This document shows positions 1 through 6,811 of a DNA stretch of 14,572 bases, piece by piece. A program made the translations under genes and the position numbers. Every line of letters starts with the position of its first letter. Position 1 is the stretch's first letter. The notes under the pieces are model-generated. The model saw only the letters and a list, made by a program, of their open reading frames with translations, had not been told where the DNA came from and searched no databases. Where the stretch lies: positions 1-14,572 of the forward strand of contig BQMV01000136.1 in NCBI GenBank assembly GCA_022181005.1, read 5' to 3'. Origin of the DNA: Anaerolineaceae bacterium (GTDB lineage Bacteria > Chloroflexota > Anaerolineae > Anaerolineales > Villigracilaceae).

Positions 1-46
1 GAGGGAAATGTAAAAGACTGGTGTAGATATATAATATTTTTTTTTT
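1..46. other. Non-genomic junk and poly-T next to sequencing adapter
   Basis: This AT-rich stretch has a run of ten T at 37-46 directly abutting the P7 adapter. Read on the minus strand, the order is insert, adapter, poly-A, noise, which is what a read looks like after it runs past the end of its library molecule. Bases 2-8 (AGGGAAA) and 21-28 (GTGTAGAT) also resemble parts of the reverse complement of the Illumina P5/Read-1 adapter, about an index length apart. It should not be annotated as organism sequence. Confidence 0.85.
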
Positions 47-112
47 CAAGCAGAAGACGGCATACGAGATAAGGCCACGTGACTGGAGTTCAGACGTGTG
101 CTCTTCCGATCT
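47..112 (+). other. Illumina P7 / i7 index / Read 2 adapter contamination
   Basis: Bases 47-70 match the 24-base P7 flow-cell sequence, 71-78 (AAGGCCAC) sit where the 8-base i7 index belongs, and 79-112 match the 34-base TruSeq Read 2 primer site ending in GATCT. The match is to known adapter sequence from memory and appears complete, with no mismatch noticed. The first trustworthy genomic base is 113. This is an untrimmed adapter at a contig end, with no biological function. Confidence 0.98.
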
Positions 113-274
113 TGGGACGGAGAACCCGTGTATGAGGATAACAGGCGCGCCGGCTTCGCTTTCGCTTATCTCGTAATGCGTTATTCCGTCAGAAAGTTGG
201 ACGAATGTTCCGCCTGTGGATGCGCGAACGGCAGCGTCTAAGATTTCGATTTCGTTTCGAAAGGGAAACGACAT
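113..274 (-). CDS. Alpha/beta hydrolase, N-terminal fragment (truncated by contig end)
   Basis: Reading the minus strand from the ATG at 272-274 gives 54 codons that run without a stop into the adapter junction. The end of the fragment reads PVILIHGFSVP, the usual first strand and oxyanion-hole HG motif of alpha/beta hydrolase fold enzymes, preceded by a typical GITHYEISES segment. The catalytic Ser, Asp and His would lie in the missing part, so the substrate cannot be guessed. An in-frame TAG lies two codons before the ATG, so the start cannot be further upstream. No clear Shine-Dalgarno sequence is visible. It begins 34 bases after the stop of the molybdenum hydroxylase large subunit on the same strand and may be the last gene of that operon. 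The truncation is technical (adapter), so this is no evidence of a pseudogene. Confidence 0.8.
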
Positions 275-308
275 GATCTATCGGCAGCGGGGTTTGCTTG
301 CCGCGTAA

Positions 309-2498
309 TTAAATTTTTCCGAGCGCGCGCAATACGCGTTCTGGCGTAAATGGGAATTGATCAATCCATACGCCGGTCGCGTCGTGAATGGCAGCGCCGA
401 TCGCCGGAGCGACAATTAAGTAGGGCAATTCGCCTACGCCGCGCGCGCCCCATGGTCCGCTGGGGTCGGGGATTTCGAGGATGACCGATTCGATCTTTTC
501 GGGAATGTCTCGGATTGTGGGGATGAGATAAGTGCTGAATTGGTCGGTCAGCACGCGCCCATCTCTGGTCTTGTAATCTTCAAGCAAAGCATAGCCTTGC
601 GCCTGTACGATTGCGCCTTCAATTTGACCTTCGACCAGCGTCGGGTTGATAGGCTTTCCGAGGTCGTCGGCTGAGACGATGCGCGTCACGCGCACTTGCC
701 CGGTCTCTGTATCCACTTCTACCTCGACGGCTTGCGCTACCCAAGCGTAGGCGAAGTTGGGAGTTGAATAACCGGTCTGCGGATCGAAGGGCGTCGTCTT
801 TGGCGCGAAATAGGTGAACTCTGCGATCGCTGGACGCTCTTCCGATTCCCATTTTTTGAGCGCGAGCTCCGCTGCGCCGCGAATGGAGTTGCCCGACATG
901 AACGTCATGCGCGAAGCGGAGACTGAACCCGAACTGCCCATCGTAGCGGTGTCTGACGCGAACAATTGCACTTTATCGAATGGGATGCCGACCGCTTCCG
1001 CCGCCATTTGCATCATTACTGTGTGTGTGCCTTGCCCAACTTCCGCGCTGGCGTGGTGTAAGATAACTTTCTCGACCTCGCCTTTGCCGTGCAATTCGAT
1101 CTTCGCCCAACAAGTTTCTTGATAGCCGAACGAGAAGCCGATATTTTTAAAGCCAGCGGCGAAGCCTCGTCCGCGCTTTAAGTATGGCGCTTCGCCGCTT
1201 GTTTTTTGGCGTTTGTTCTCCCAATCAAAGCGATCTCTCGCCGCTACGATACACTCTTCCACGCTGACCGGGCTGGGTGAAGGCGTGCCGACATTAAGCG
1301 TATCGCTGTCATGCAGAGCGTTCTTTAGGCGAATCTCAACGGGATCCATGTTGAGTTTTTCGGCGAGTTTGTTCATCTGCATTTCGGTCATGAACAAAGC
1401 TTGCGGCGCGCCGAATCCGCGAAAAGCCGCGCCCGGTACGTTATTGGTGTATACGCCATATACGTCTGCCTTGACGTTTTCGACGGCGTAAGGTCCTGTG
1501 CAGGTGACGGTGGTGTTGCCCAAGACTTTGTTGGTGGTGTACATGTAGGCGCCGCCGTCGCCGATGATCTCATTTTCCACAGCGACGAGTTTTCCATCTT
1601 TGGTCGCGCCCCATTTTGCGCGCAGCGTAACCGCATGGCGCTTCCCATGTCCGATGATCGATTCTTGCCGAGTCCAGATAAGGCGCACCGGCTGCTTTAA
1701 TTTCCATGTTGCCAGAGCGAGGACGATCTGCACCGACATATCTTCGCGGCCCCCGAACGCGCCGCCGATGGCTGGATAGATCACGCGGATGTTGTCAACG
1801 GGAAGGTTTAGCGCATGCGCCACTTGATGTTGATCTTCGTGCGTCCACTGACCGCCGCATACAATGGCAATGCGTCCTTCATCGTCTATGTAGCTGAGTC
1901 CGGCTTCGGGCTGAAGATAGGCGTGTTCCTGTACGGGCGTGTGGTATTCGCCTTCGATGATCGCATCTGCTTTCTTAAAGGCAGCGTCCACGTCGCCTTT
2001 ACGGATTTTGTAATGTACGCAGATGTTTGAATCTCCGATGTGTTCGTGGATGCGCGGCGCGTTCGGCTTCATCGCTTCTATCGGATCGGTCAAAACAGGA
2101 AGGTCTTCGTACTCTACCTCGATCAATTTGACCGCCGCAGCGGCTTCTGCTTCGGTATGCGCTACGACGGCGGCGATTTGGTCGCCGACGAAGCGGACGA
2201 CGTCAGCGCCCGGTTTTGTGGAGCCGGGTCCGCACAATACGGGTTGATCTTGCCATTGCAAGCCGTACTCATTGACAGGCACATCTTTTGCCGTGTATAT
2301 GGCAACTACGCCCGGCGCAGCTTGCGCTTGCTCTAGGTGGATTTGGGCGACGCGCGCATGAGGACGACCGGCGAAGAGCATTTTCATGTGCAGCATGCCC
2401 TCCATGCTAAAATCGCCGGAGTACGGAGCTGCGCCGGTGACTTTGCCGGGCGCGTCAATACGCGGGAATGATTTCCCGATGATTTGATGAACGGTCAT
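309..2498 (-). CDS. Xanthine dehydrogenase family protein, molybdopterin-binding (large) subunit
   Basis: This 729-residue subunit is full length for the Mo-cofactor chain of the molybdenum hydroxylases, which hydroxylate purines, aldehydes or N-heterocycles using water as the oxygen source. Visible motifs are GKSFPRIDAPGKVTG near the N terminus (the usual small a/b hammerhead start), GGQW near residue 217, GGAFGGRED at 245-253 (Glu252 at the position of bovine Glu802), AFRGFGAPQ at 358-366 (Arg360 at the position of Arg880), EVGQGTHT at 486-493, and GARGVGELP at 684-692 (Glu690, the catalytic base position of Glu1261). The signature AYxCSFR of aerobic CO dehydrogenase is absent. Glu252 and Arg360 fit a purine-type enzyme, but relatives with other substrates share them, so the substrate is open. 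The start lies 6 bases after the stop of the upstream membrane protein gene, and its Shine-Dalgarno is weak, which suggests translational coupling. Confidence 0.93.
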   Translation of the reverse strand: MTVHQIIGKSFPRIDAPGKVTGAAPYSGDFSMEGMLHMKMLFAGRPHARVAQIHLEQAQAAPGVVAIYTAKDVPVNEYGLQWQDQPVLCGPGSTKPGADVVRFVGDQIAAVVAHTEAEAAAAVKLIEVEYEDLPVLTDPIEAMKPNAPRIHEHIGDSNICVHYKIRKGDVDAAFKKADAIIEGEYHTPVQEHAYLQPEAGLSYIDDEGRIAIVCGGQWTHEDQHQVAHALNLPVDNIRVIYPAIGGAFGGREDMSVQIVLALATWKLKQPVRLIWTRQESIIGHGKRHAVTLRAKWGATKDGKLVAVENEIIGDGGAYMYTTNKVLGNTTVTCTGPYAVENVKADVYGVYTNNVPGAAFRGFGAPQALFMTEMQMNKLAEKLNMDPVEIRLKNALHDSDTLNVGTPSPSPVSVEECIVAARDRFDWENKRQKTSGEAPYLKRGRGFAAGFKNIGFSFGYQETCWAKIELHGKGEVEKVILHHASAEVGQGTHTVMMQMAAEAVGIPFDKVQLFASDTATMGSSGSVSASRMTFMSGNSIRGAAELALKKWESEERPAIAEFTYFAPKTTPFDPQTGYSTPNFAYAWVAQAVEVEVDTETGQVRVTRIVSADDLGKPINPTLVEGQIEGAIVQAQGYALLEDYKTRDGRVLTDQFSTYLIPTIRDIPEKIESVILEIPDPSGPWGARGVGELPYLIVAPAIGAAIHDATGVWIDQFPFTPERVLRALGKI

Positions 2499-2504
2499 TT
2501 TCTG

Positions 2505-2927
2505 TTATCTCTTATATCGTTTTGTCTTTATGCGAATCGGCGGCACGTCAGTCGGTCCATACGTTGAGGGCCCGACGAGTTTATTCAGATAGCCGAAGAA
2601 AATAGACATCAATCCGCTGATGGCAACCATGATGCCAAAAGCGAAGACCAAGTTAGCGGTTAAATTAACTTGCCTTTCGAGAAAGGCGAAAATCGGAGCG
2701 AGACCTTCCAACTGCCACAGCAACGGATGGATTTTGACGTAGCCCAGCCACTCAGGCGGCAGGGGCCAGCGTTGTTGCGCGCCAATTTGGACCAGCAACG
2801 CGGCGATAGCGTATGAAAGGGGCGGAATAAGGATCATAAAGAAGCAGCCGAAGCCTTTCATAATAGGATTGACGCCCTTGACGCGCGGCGGCGGCTCTTT
2901 ATGGAATGTTTTTGAGTATTTACCCAT
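2505..2927 (-). CDS. Small two-helix membrane protein of unknown function inside the molybdenum hydroxylase operon
   Basis: I do not recognise this 140-residue protein. It has a basic N terminus (about residues 1-24), a hydrophobic segment at about 26-50, a polar/aromatic loop with WPLPPEWLGY, a second hydrophobic segment at about 90-114, and a basic C-terminal tail (VPPIRIKTKRYKR). This predicts two membrane helices with both tails in the cytoplasm by the positive-inside rule. A good Shine-Dalgarno (GGAGG, 2934-2938) sits 6 bases before the ATG. The gene overlaps the end of the FAD/[2Fe-2S] subunit gene by 8 bases and stops 6 bases before the Mo subunit gene, so it is embedded between two subunits of one enzyme. 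By inference it could anchor or partner the dehydrogenase at the membrane. No redox-cofactor motif (paired His or CxxC) is visible. Confidence 0.85.
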   Translation of the reverse strand: MGKYSKTFHKEPPPRVKGVNPIMKGFGCFFMILIPPLSYAIAALLVQIGAQQRWPLPPEWLGYVKIHPLLWQLEGLAPIFAFLERQVNLTANLVFAFGIMVAISGLMSIFFGYLNKLVGPSTYGPTDVPPIRIKTKRYKR

Positions 2928-4383
2928 GTGAAGCCTCCTTCAGCGACGCGGCCGCGTCTTCGACGGCTTGAACGATTTTGTAATAACCTGTGCATCGGCA
3001 CAAGTTGCCAGTGATCGCCTGTTCGATTTCGTTCCGAGTGGGGTTTTCCTTTTCGTCTAACAGCATCGCCGCAGACATGAGGAAGCCCGGAATGCAATAG
3101 CCGCATTGCACTGCGCCATGTTTAACGAATGCTTCTTGGAGCGGATGTAATTTTTCTTGCGTTTGCGCGGCGCTCGCCATCGCCGGAGAGCGCTGTAAGC
3201 CCTCGATCGTCGCGATCTCTGCGCCATGCGCACGCGCCGCGGGGACAAGACATGCCATCACTGCTTTGCCGTCGAGATGAACGGTGCAGGCTCCGCATTC
3301 GCCTTCGGCGCAACCTTCCTTTGTGCCGGTTAAGCCAACGTCTTCGCGCAAGAAGCGCAAGAGCGTCTTCTCGCGCCCGCTTTTGAGCGAATACTTCTTT
3401 CCGTTAATTGTGGTCTCAATGGAATTGGATGCAGCGGTTTGCACGCTGAGCGGTTTTTCGTTGACTGGATGTTTATCCCATAACAAGACCGCGTCGGACG
3501 GCATGCCAGTTTGCTCTTGCCCGTCGCGGATGAGACGTAAACCACGCATGGCGCAAACGCGCGCCATCTCGCGCCGGTAGGCGGCGCTGCCGCGCACGTC
3601 GTCAATTGGTTTCGCGGCTTGCATCGTCAAATCGGCGGCTGTGGCGATGACTTCTTCAGTTAACTCCTTGCCGACGAGGTAACGCTCGGCTTCGGGCGCG
3701 TGGACGATGGTCGGGGCGACGGCTCCAAGCGTGATGGAAGCTGAGGTTATACGATTTGCGTCAAAGTCAAGCAGGAGCGTAGCGCTGACCAATGAGATCG
3801 CTTGCGCGCGACGCAGGGCAATTTTGAGATATGCGCCGCGTTGTGTTGTTTTCATGGCGGGGAAGGAAATGTCCACGAGCATTTCGTCCGCTTGCATGAC
3901 GGTCTTGCGAACGCCGGTGTAAAAATCTTTGAGCGTGACTGTGCGCGAGCCGCTTGCCGACTGCAACGTGACGACAGCGCCGAGCGCCATCAGCGGGCTG
4001 ATGGTATCGTTGGCAGGCGAAGCGGTAATGAGATTGCCGGCGATGGTGCCGCGATTGCGAATTTGCGGCGCGCCTACTTCCCATGCGGCGCGAGCGAGCG
4101 GGTAGGCGCGCTCGCGAATCAGTTGTGATTCGACGCAGTGATTGTGAGTGACGAGCGGACCTAGGTGGATGATGTCGTCTTCGTCAATGGCGATTGCGTC
4201 GAGGCGTGGGATGCGCGTAACGTCAATGATGGTTTCGATCCCTTTTCTGACGCCGCGCTCAAGTTCGAGGATCAAGTCGGTGCCGCCGGCGATGATGCGG
4301 GCGCGTTCCCCCTCGACTTGCTTGATGGTTAAAACTTCTTCGATTGATGTCGCATTAATGTAAGTGTTCCGCATGATATCCAT
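2920..4383 (-). CDS. Fused FAD-binding and [2Fe-2S] subunit of a xanthine dehydrogenase family enzyme
   Basis: This 487-residue protein joins two subunits that are separate in many bacteria. Residues 1 to about 290 form the FAD-binding domain of the CO dehydrogenase flavoprotein type, with IAGGTDL at 31-37 and RNRGTIAGNL at 109-118. Residues about 322-487 form the [2Fe-2S] subunit: the ferredoxin-like cluster ligands are Cys358, Cys363, Cys366 and Cys378, and the second cluster, in the helical domain, uses Cys427, Cys430, Cys462 and Cys464. All eight ligands are present. The protein should pass electrons from the Mo site through both clusters to FAD. In the classic fused bacterial XdhA and in eukaryotic XDH the FeS domain comes first, whereas here the order is reversed. 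The start is uncertain: ATG at 4381-4383 is taken, but ATG at 4372-4374 (MRNTYI) looks more like family starts. Neither has a clear ribosome site, and a hairpin lies just upstream. Confidence 0.92.
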   Translation of the reverse strand: MDIMRNTYINATSIEEVLTIKQVEGERARIIAGGTDLILELERGVRKGIETIIDVTRIPRLDAIAIDEDDIIHLGPLVTHNHCVESQLIRERAYPLARAAWEVGAPQIRNRGTIAGNLITASPANDTISPLMALGAVVTLQSASGSRTVTLKDFYTGVRKTVMQADEMLVDISFPAMKTTQRGAYLKIALRRAQAISLVSATLLLDFDANRITSASITLGAVAPTIVHAPEAERYLVGKELTEEVIATAADLTMQAAKPIDDVRGSAAYRREMARVCAMRGLRLIRDGQEQTGMPSDAVLLWDKHPVNEKPLSVQTAASNSIETTINGKKYSLKSGREKTLLRFLREDVGLTGTKEGCAEGECGACTVHLDGKAVMACLVPAARAHGAEIATIEGLQRSPAMASAAQTQEKLHPLQEAFVKHGAVQCGYCIPGFLMSAAMLLDEKENPTRNEIEQAITGNLCRCTGYYKIVQAVEDAAASLKEASHG

Positions 4384-4387
4384 AGAT

Positions 4388-4421
4388 ATGATCGCGAGGT
4401 AAAACTGCGCCTCGCGATCAT
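4388..4421. other. Perfect 12-bp inverted repeat (stem-loop) just before the FAD/FeS subunit start
   Basis: The arms are ATGATCGCGAGG at 4388-4399 and its exact reverse complement at 4410-4421, with a 10-base loop. It fills most of the 46-base gap between the 173-residue protein gene and the FAD/FeS gene. On the minus strand the stem ends 4 bases before the annotated ATG and no T-run follows, so it is not a standard terminator in that direction. It could be an intercistronic RNA hairpin that limits translation or stabilises the mRNA. On the plus strand it is followed by a loosely T-rich stretch, but no plus-strand gene ends here. Confidence 0.6.
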
Positions 4422-4429
4422 TTAAATTG

Positions 4430-4951
4430 TTATTGTGTTTTAGCGGCGACTTCGACCCGCTTCTGGTAGGTCTCTACAGCCAGCCGCGCCAGCGTTGTGA
4501 GGTTGCGGATTGCGGCAGGGAGCGCTTCGACGTCGTTGAGCGATTGCTCTACGTTATCGAGCGCGCGCCCAACCTGTTCGTCAAGATCGAAGAATGCTGC
4601 GTCAAATTGGTACAGCGCTTCGAGCTCTTTTTCGTTAATCTTGACCGCGTCAAAAAAGCCGGAGTATCCGCGCGGCGCGCGGCTGATCTTGTCGCTGAAA
4701 GTTTGCAGCTTGATGACTGCTTTTTCCATATCGTCCACGAATTCGATCTTGCCTGCTGCAACGAGGTCGGTTTGCAATTGCGAGGCGCGCTTATACTGCT
4801 CGTCGAAGCGTCGTGCGACTGCGTCGCGCAGAAGTTTGTCCGCATCGCGGCGGCTTTGCCGCTCGATGTACCCGCTGAAGCCGGGGATGTTCGACGCTAG
4901 TTTCTTGATGGGGTCTTGCATGCTGCTTACTTTTTGAAAGAAATCGTCCAT
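4430..4951 (-). CDS. Hypothetical all-helical protein, probably coiled coil
   Basis: This 173-residue protein has no signal peptide, no membrane segment and no motif I can tie to a function. It starts with an amphipathic segment, then IPGFSGYIERQSRRDADKLL at about residues 24-43, followed by long charged helices with heptad-like spacing of Leu, Ile and Phe (for example KAVIKLQTFSDKI and LDNVEQSLNDVEALPAAI) and a polar C terminus. The lack of strand-forming stretches predicts a helical bundle or coiled coil in the cytoplasm. The start is well supported by GGAGG at 4957-4961, 5 bases before the ATG. It is the first gene of the same-strand run leading into the molybdenum hydroxylase genes (46-base gap with a hairpin), so co-transcription is likely but a functional link is not shown. 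Confidence 0.75.
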   Translation of the reverse strand: MDDFFQKVSSMQDPIKKLASNIPGFSGYIERQSRRDADKLLRDAVARRFDEQYKRASQLQTDLVAAGKIEFVDDMEKAVIKLQTFSDKISRAPRGYSGFFDAVKINEKELEALYQFDAAFFDLDEQVGRALDNVEQSLNDVEALPAAIRNLTTLARLAVETYQKRVEVAAKTQ

Positions 4952-5090
4952 GTGAGCCTCCGTAAGGTATATACGCGGTTGGGCGCGAAATGTCGCATAA
5001 ACCCATTATAATCAAGAATAGTCGATTCAAGTGCGTTGGGTTTAATCCTCGCGCGCGGTCGTTCAAAAAATATATTAATGGAGAATTGTC
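4952..5090. promoter_or_regulatory. Divergent promoter region between the helical protein gene and the aldolase gene
   Basis: The 139 bases hold both start regions. TATAAT is readable on both strands within ATTATAAT at 5005-5012. On the minus strand the -10 would be 5005-5010 with a TTGAAT-like element at 5025-5030, but that spacer of 14 is short. No good -35 is seen for the plus strand. GGAG at 5080-5083 lies 7 bases before the aldolase ATG and is a clear ribosome-binding site. The promoter assignment is tentative. Confidence 0.35.
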
Positions 5091-6155
5091 ATGTCAACCG
5101 ATATTCAGGCGCTGTTGGGCGATAAAACGGAATTGCTTTTAGGCTTCAATTCCCCGAAGATTTCAAAGGACAGGCTGTATGTCCCGGAGTCCGATTCGGT
5201 GGATCGTCATTTCGGTCAATCGGATCGCAACAGCCGCGTCCTCCGTAATTTGCAGTGGATTCATAATTCGGGTCGCTTGGGCGGGACGGGGTATGTCTCT
5301 ATCTTGCCGGTGGATCAGGGCGTCGAACATTCGGGAGGAGCCAGTTTTACGAAGAACCCCGACTATTTTGATCCCGAAAATATTGTCAAATTAGCGATGG
5401 AAGGCGGCTGTAACGCCGTCGCTTCGACCTTTGGCGTTCTTGGGATGATCTCTCGCAAATACGCGCATAAAATTCCGCTCATCGTCAAGATCAATCACAA
5501 CGAATTATTGACGTACCCGAACAGTTTTGAGCAGATTATGTTTGGCACAGTGGAGCAGGCGTACGATATGGGCGCGGCGGCGATCGGAGCGACGATCTAC
5601 TTTGGCTCGGACGATTCACATCGTGAATTAATCGAGATCGCGCAAGCCTTCGCTCTCGCGCACGAACTCGGCATGGCGACAGTGCTGTGGTGCTACTTGC
5701 GCAATAAAGCCTTTAAAGCCGATAAAGATTATCATGCGTCGGCAGATTTGACCGGGCAGGCGAATCACATTGGCGTTACGATCGAAGCGGATATTATCAA
5801 GCAGAAGCTTCCCGAAAACGACGGCGGCTATCTGGCGCTTAACAAAGACGGCGTCTCGTTTGGGAAATTCGATAAACGCATGTATGCCGAATTGCTCAGC
5901 GACCATCCTATTGATCTGTGCCGCTACCAAGTGGCGAATTGCTACATGGGGCGCGTTGGGCTGATTAATAGCGGCGGCGCTTCGGGGCAGAACGATTTTG
6001 CCGACGCCGCAACGACGGCTGTGATCAACAAGCGCGCCGGCGGCATGGGGCTAATCTCCGGGCGGAAAGCCTTCCAGCGTCCGATGGCAGAGGGCGTAAA
6101 GTTGTTGAATACGATTCAAGACGTTTATTTGGACGAGACGATTACAGTAGCGTAG
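5091..6155 (+). CDS. fbaB: Class I fructose-bisphosphate aldolase (DhnA/FbaB type)
   Basis: This cytoplasmic enzyme of glycolysis and gluconeogenesis reversibly cleaves fructose 1,6-bisphosphate to dihydroxyacetone phosphate and glyceraldehyde 3-phosphate through a Schiff base. The 354 residues match the length of E. coli FbaB (350). The C-terminal half is very close to that family as I remember it: ADIIKQK at 233-239 carries the Schiff-base lysine (Lys237), and PIDLCRYQVANCYMGRVGLI, INSGGASG and INKRAGGMGLI build the phosphate-binding part of the TIM barrel. LPVDQGVEHS at 72-81 is the usual N-terminal barrel motif. The start is supported by GGAG 7 bases upstream. The gene stands alone on its strand and is followed by a strong hairpin. 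Members of the wider DhnA family can act on other sugar phosphates, but the resemblance to FbaB makes the aldolase call firm. Confidence 0.94.
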   Translation: MSTDIQALLGDKTELLLGFNSPKISKDRLYVPESDSVDRHFGQSDRNSRVLRNLQWIHNSGRLGGTGYVSILPVDQGVEHSGGASFTKNPDYFDPENIVKLAMEGGCNAVASTFGVLGMISRKYAHKIPLIVKINHNELLTYPNSFEQIMFGTVEQAYDMGAAAIGATIYFGSDDSHRELIEIAQAFALAHELGMATVLWCYLRNKAFKADKDYHASADLTGQANHIGVTIEADIIKQKLPENDGGYLALNKDGVSFGKFDKRMYAELLSDHPIDLCRYQVANCYMGRVGLINSGGASGQNDFADAATTAVINKRAGGMGLISGRKAFQRPMAEGVKLLNTIQDVYLDETITVA

Positions 6156-6163
6156 TTAAGCGA

Positions 6164-6190
6164 ACGGGAGCGGCATCGCGCCGCTCCCGT
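6164..6190. terminator. Bidirectional hairpin terminator between fbaB and rnk
   Basis: A perfect 11-bp stem (ACGGGAGCGGC at 6164-6174, complement at 6180-6190) with a 5-base loop lies 8 bases after the aldolase stop and 25 bases beyond the stop of the convergent rnk gene. The following bases on the plus strand (AAATTTCT) give only a short T-run. A second small repeat (CTCGAG at 6197-6202 and 6209-6214) can pair next to it. The position between two convergent stops supports termination in both directions. Confidence 0.75.
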
Positions 6191-6215
6191 AAATTTCTCG
6201 AGATTGCGCTCGAGT

Positions 6216-6632
6216 TTAATGTTCGTAGTCGCCGGAGGCTTCCGGTTGGTAGAGTATTTTCTTGATCAGTAAATTTCGTTTGCCCGCTGGGACTTCCCAC
6301 TCGAAAGTGTCGCCGACCTCGTACCCAAGCATGGCAGTTCCAATGGGCGCCAAAATAGAGACCTTCCCTTCGCGGACGTTGGCGTCCTCTGGAAAGACGA
6401 GCGTATAGATTTCCTGTTCTTGCGTGTCGAGGTCTTCAATACAAACGGTAGAATTCATGGTGACGACGTCGTTTGGAATATCTTTAGGCGCGACTACATC
6501 GGCGCGGTTGAGTTCTATCTTAAGTTTTTCAAGATATTCGCTTTTGCGATAATCGGTAGCCTGCGCGTCTAAGAGCAGTTTCTGTAGACGCTCAAGGTCG
6601 AGTTGCGTGATTTGAATAAGTTTGTCGCTCAT
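6216..6632 (-). CDS. rnk: Rnk family transcription-elongation-factor-like protein (GreA/GreB C-terminal domain)
   Basis: The 138 residues match Rnk (about 136 residues), the regulator of nucleoside diphosphate kinase. Rnk is a GreA/GreB relative with a short N-terminal helical part and the FKBP-like C-terminal domain that binds RNA polymerase. The N-terminal region (residues 1-48) is helical and much shorter than the GreA coiled coil. The C-terminal part has VVTMNSTV, YTLVFPEDAN, VSILAPIGTAMLG and the ending YQPEASGDYEH, which is typical of Rnk and distinguishes it from GreA. AGGAG at 6643-6647 lies 10 bases before the ATG. The gene is monocistronic, convergent with fbaB and divergent from the Nudix gene. 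The family fold is firm; the exact physiological role in this organism is inferred from E. coli. Confidence 0.87.
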   Translation of the reverse strand: MSDKLIQITQLDLERLQKLLLDAQATDYRKSEYLEKLKIELNRADVVAPKDIPNDVVTMNSTVCIEDLDTQEQEIYTLVFPEDANVREGKVSILAPIGTAMLGYEVGDTFEWEVPAGKRNLLIKKILYQPEASGDYEH

Positions 6633-6811
6633 GCCCTTTTATCTCCTGCGTATAGTGTGTAAAAATACAGGCGTGCCTTAATGGTAGCACATAATCCGAT
6701 TTAGTGCAGTTGCTTTGTCGCCCGGCGCGCCGACGAAACGTCGGTGGGCGACTGTCGCTGTAAGGTATAATCCTTACGGACGGATTATAACGCCGACCCT
6801 GAAAGCCTCTT
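6633..6811. promoter_or_regulatory. Intergenic region with nested inverted repeats and a TATAAT box before the Nudix gene
   Basis: TATAAT at 6766-6771 is placed to serve as the -10 for the Nudix gene (ATG at 6812), though no TTGACA-like -35 is seen. It is flanked by GTAAGG (6760-6765) and its complement CCTTAC (6772-6777). TATAATCC (6766-6773) is also repeated in inverse as GGATTATA (6782-6789). Upstream, CCGACG (6730-6735) pairs with CGTCGG (6739-6744) around AAA, with possible outer pairing of CGCCC and GGGCG. These could be an operator or 5'-leader structures. No tRNA or riboswitch could be recognised. Confidence 0.35.

Noticed and set aside
113..274. Hydrolase fragment as a pseudogene
   Set aside because: The break coincides exactly with the adapter junction, so the truncation is technical.
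309..2498. Aerobic carbon monoxide dehydrogenase large subunit
   Set aside because: The active-site loop AYxCSFR is missing; the equivalent region reads AAFRGFGAPQ, as in xanthine dehydrogenase relatives.
4427..4900. Long plus-strand open frame opposite the helical protein gene
   Set aside because: It is antisense to a gene with a strong ribosome site, has no ribosome site of its own and no recognisable protein features. It is a shadow of GC-skewed codons.
6216..6632. GreA transcription factor
   Set aside because: The N-terminal coiled coil is too short and the C-terminal YQPEASGDYEH ending is that of Rnk.
6670..6720. TAATGGTAGCAC resembles a tRNA D-arm
   Set aside because: No matching acceptor stem, anticodon arm or T-loop (TTCGAATC type) follows at tRNA spacing.
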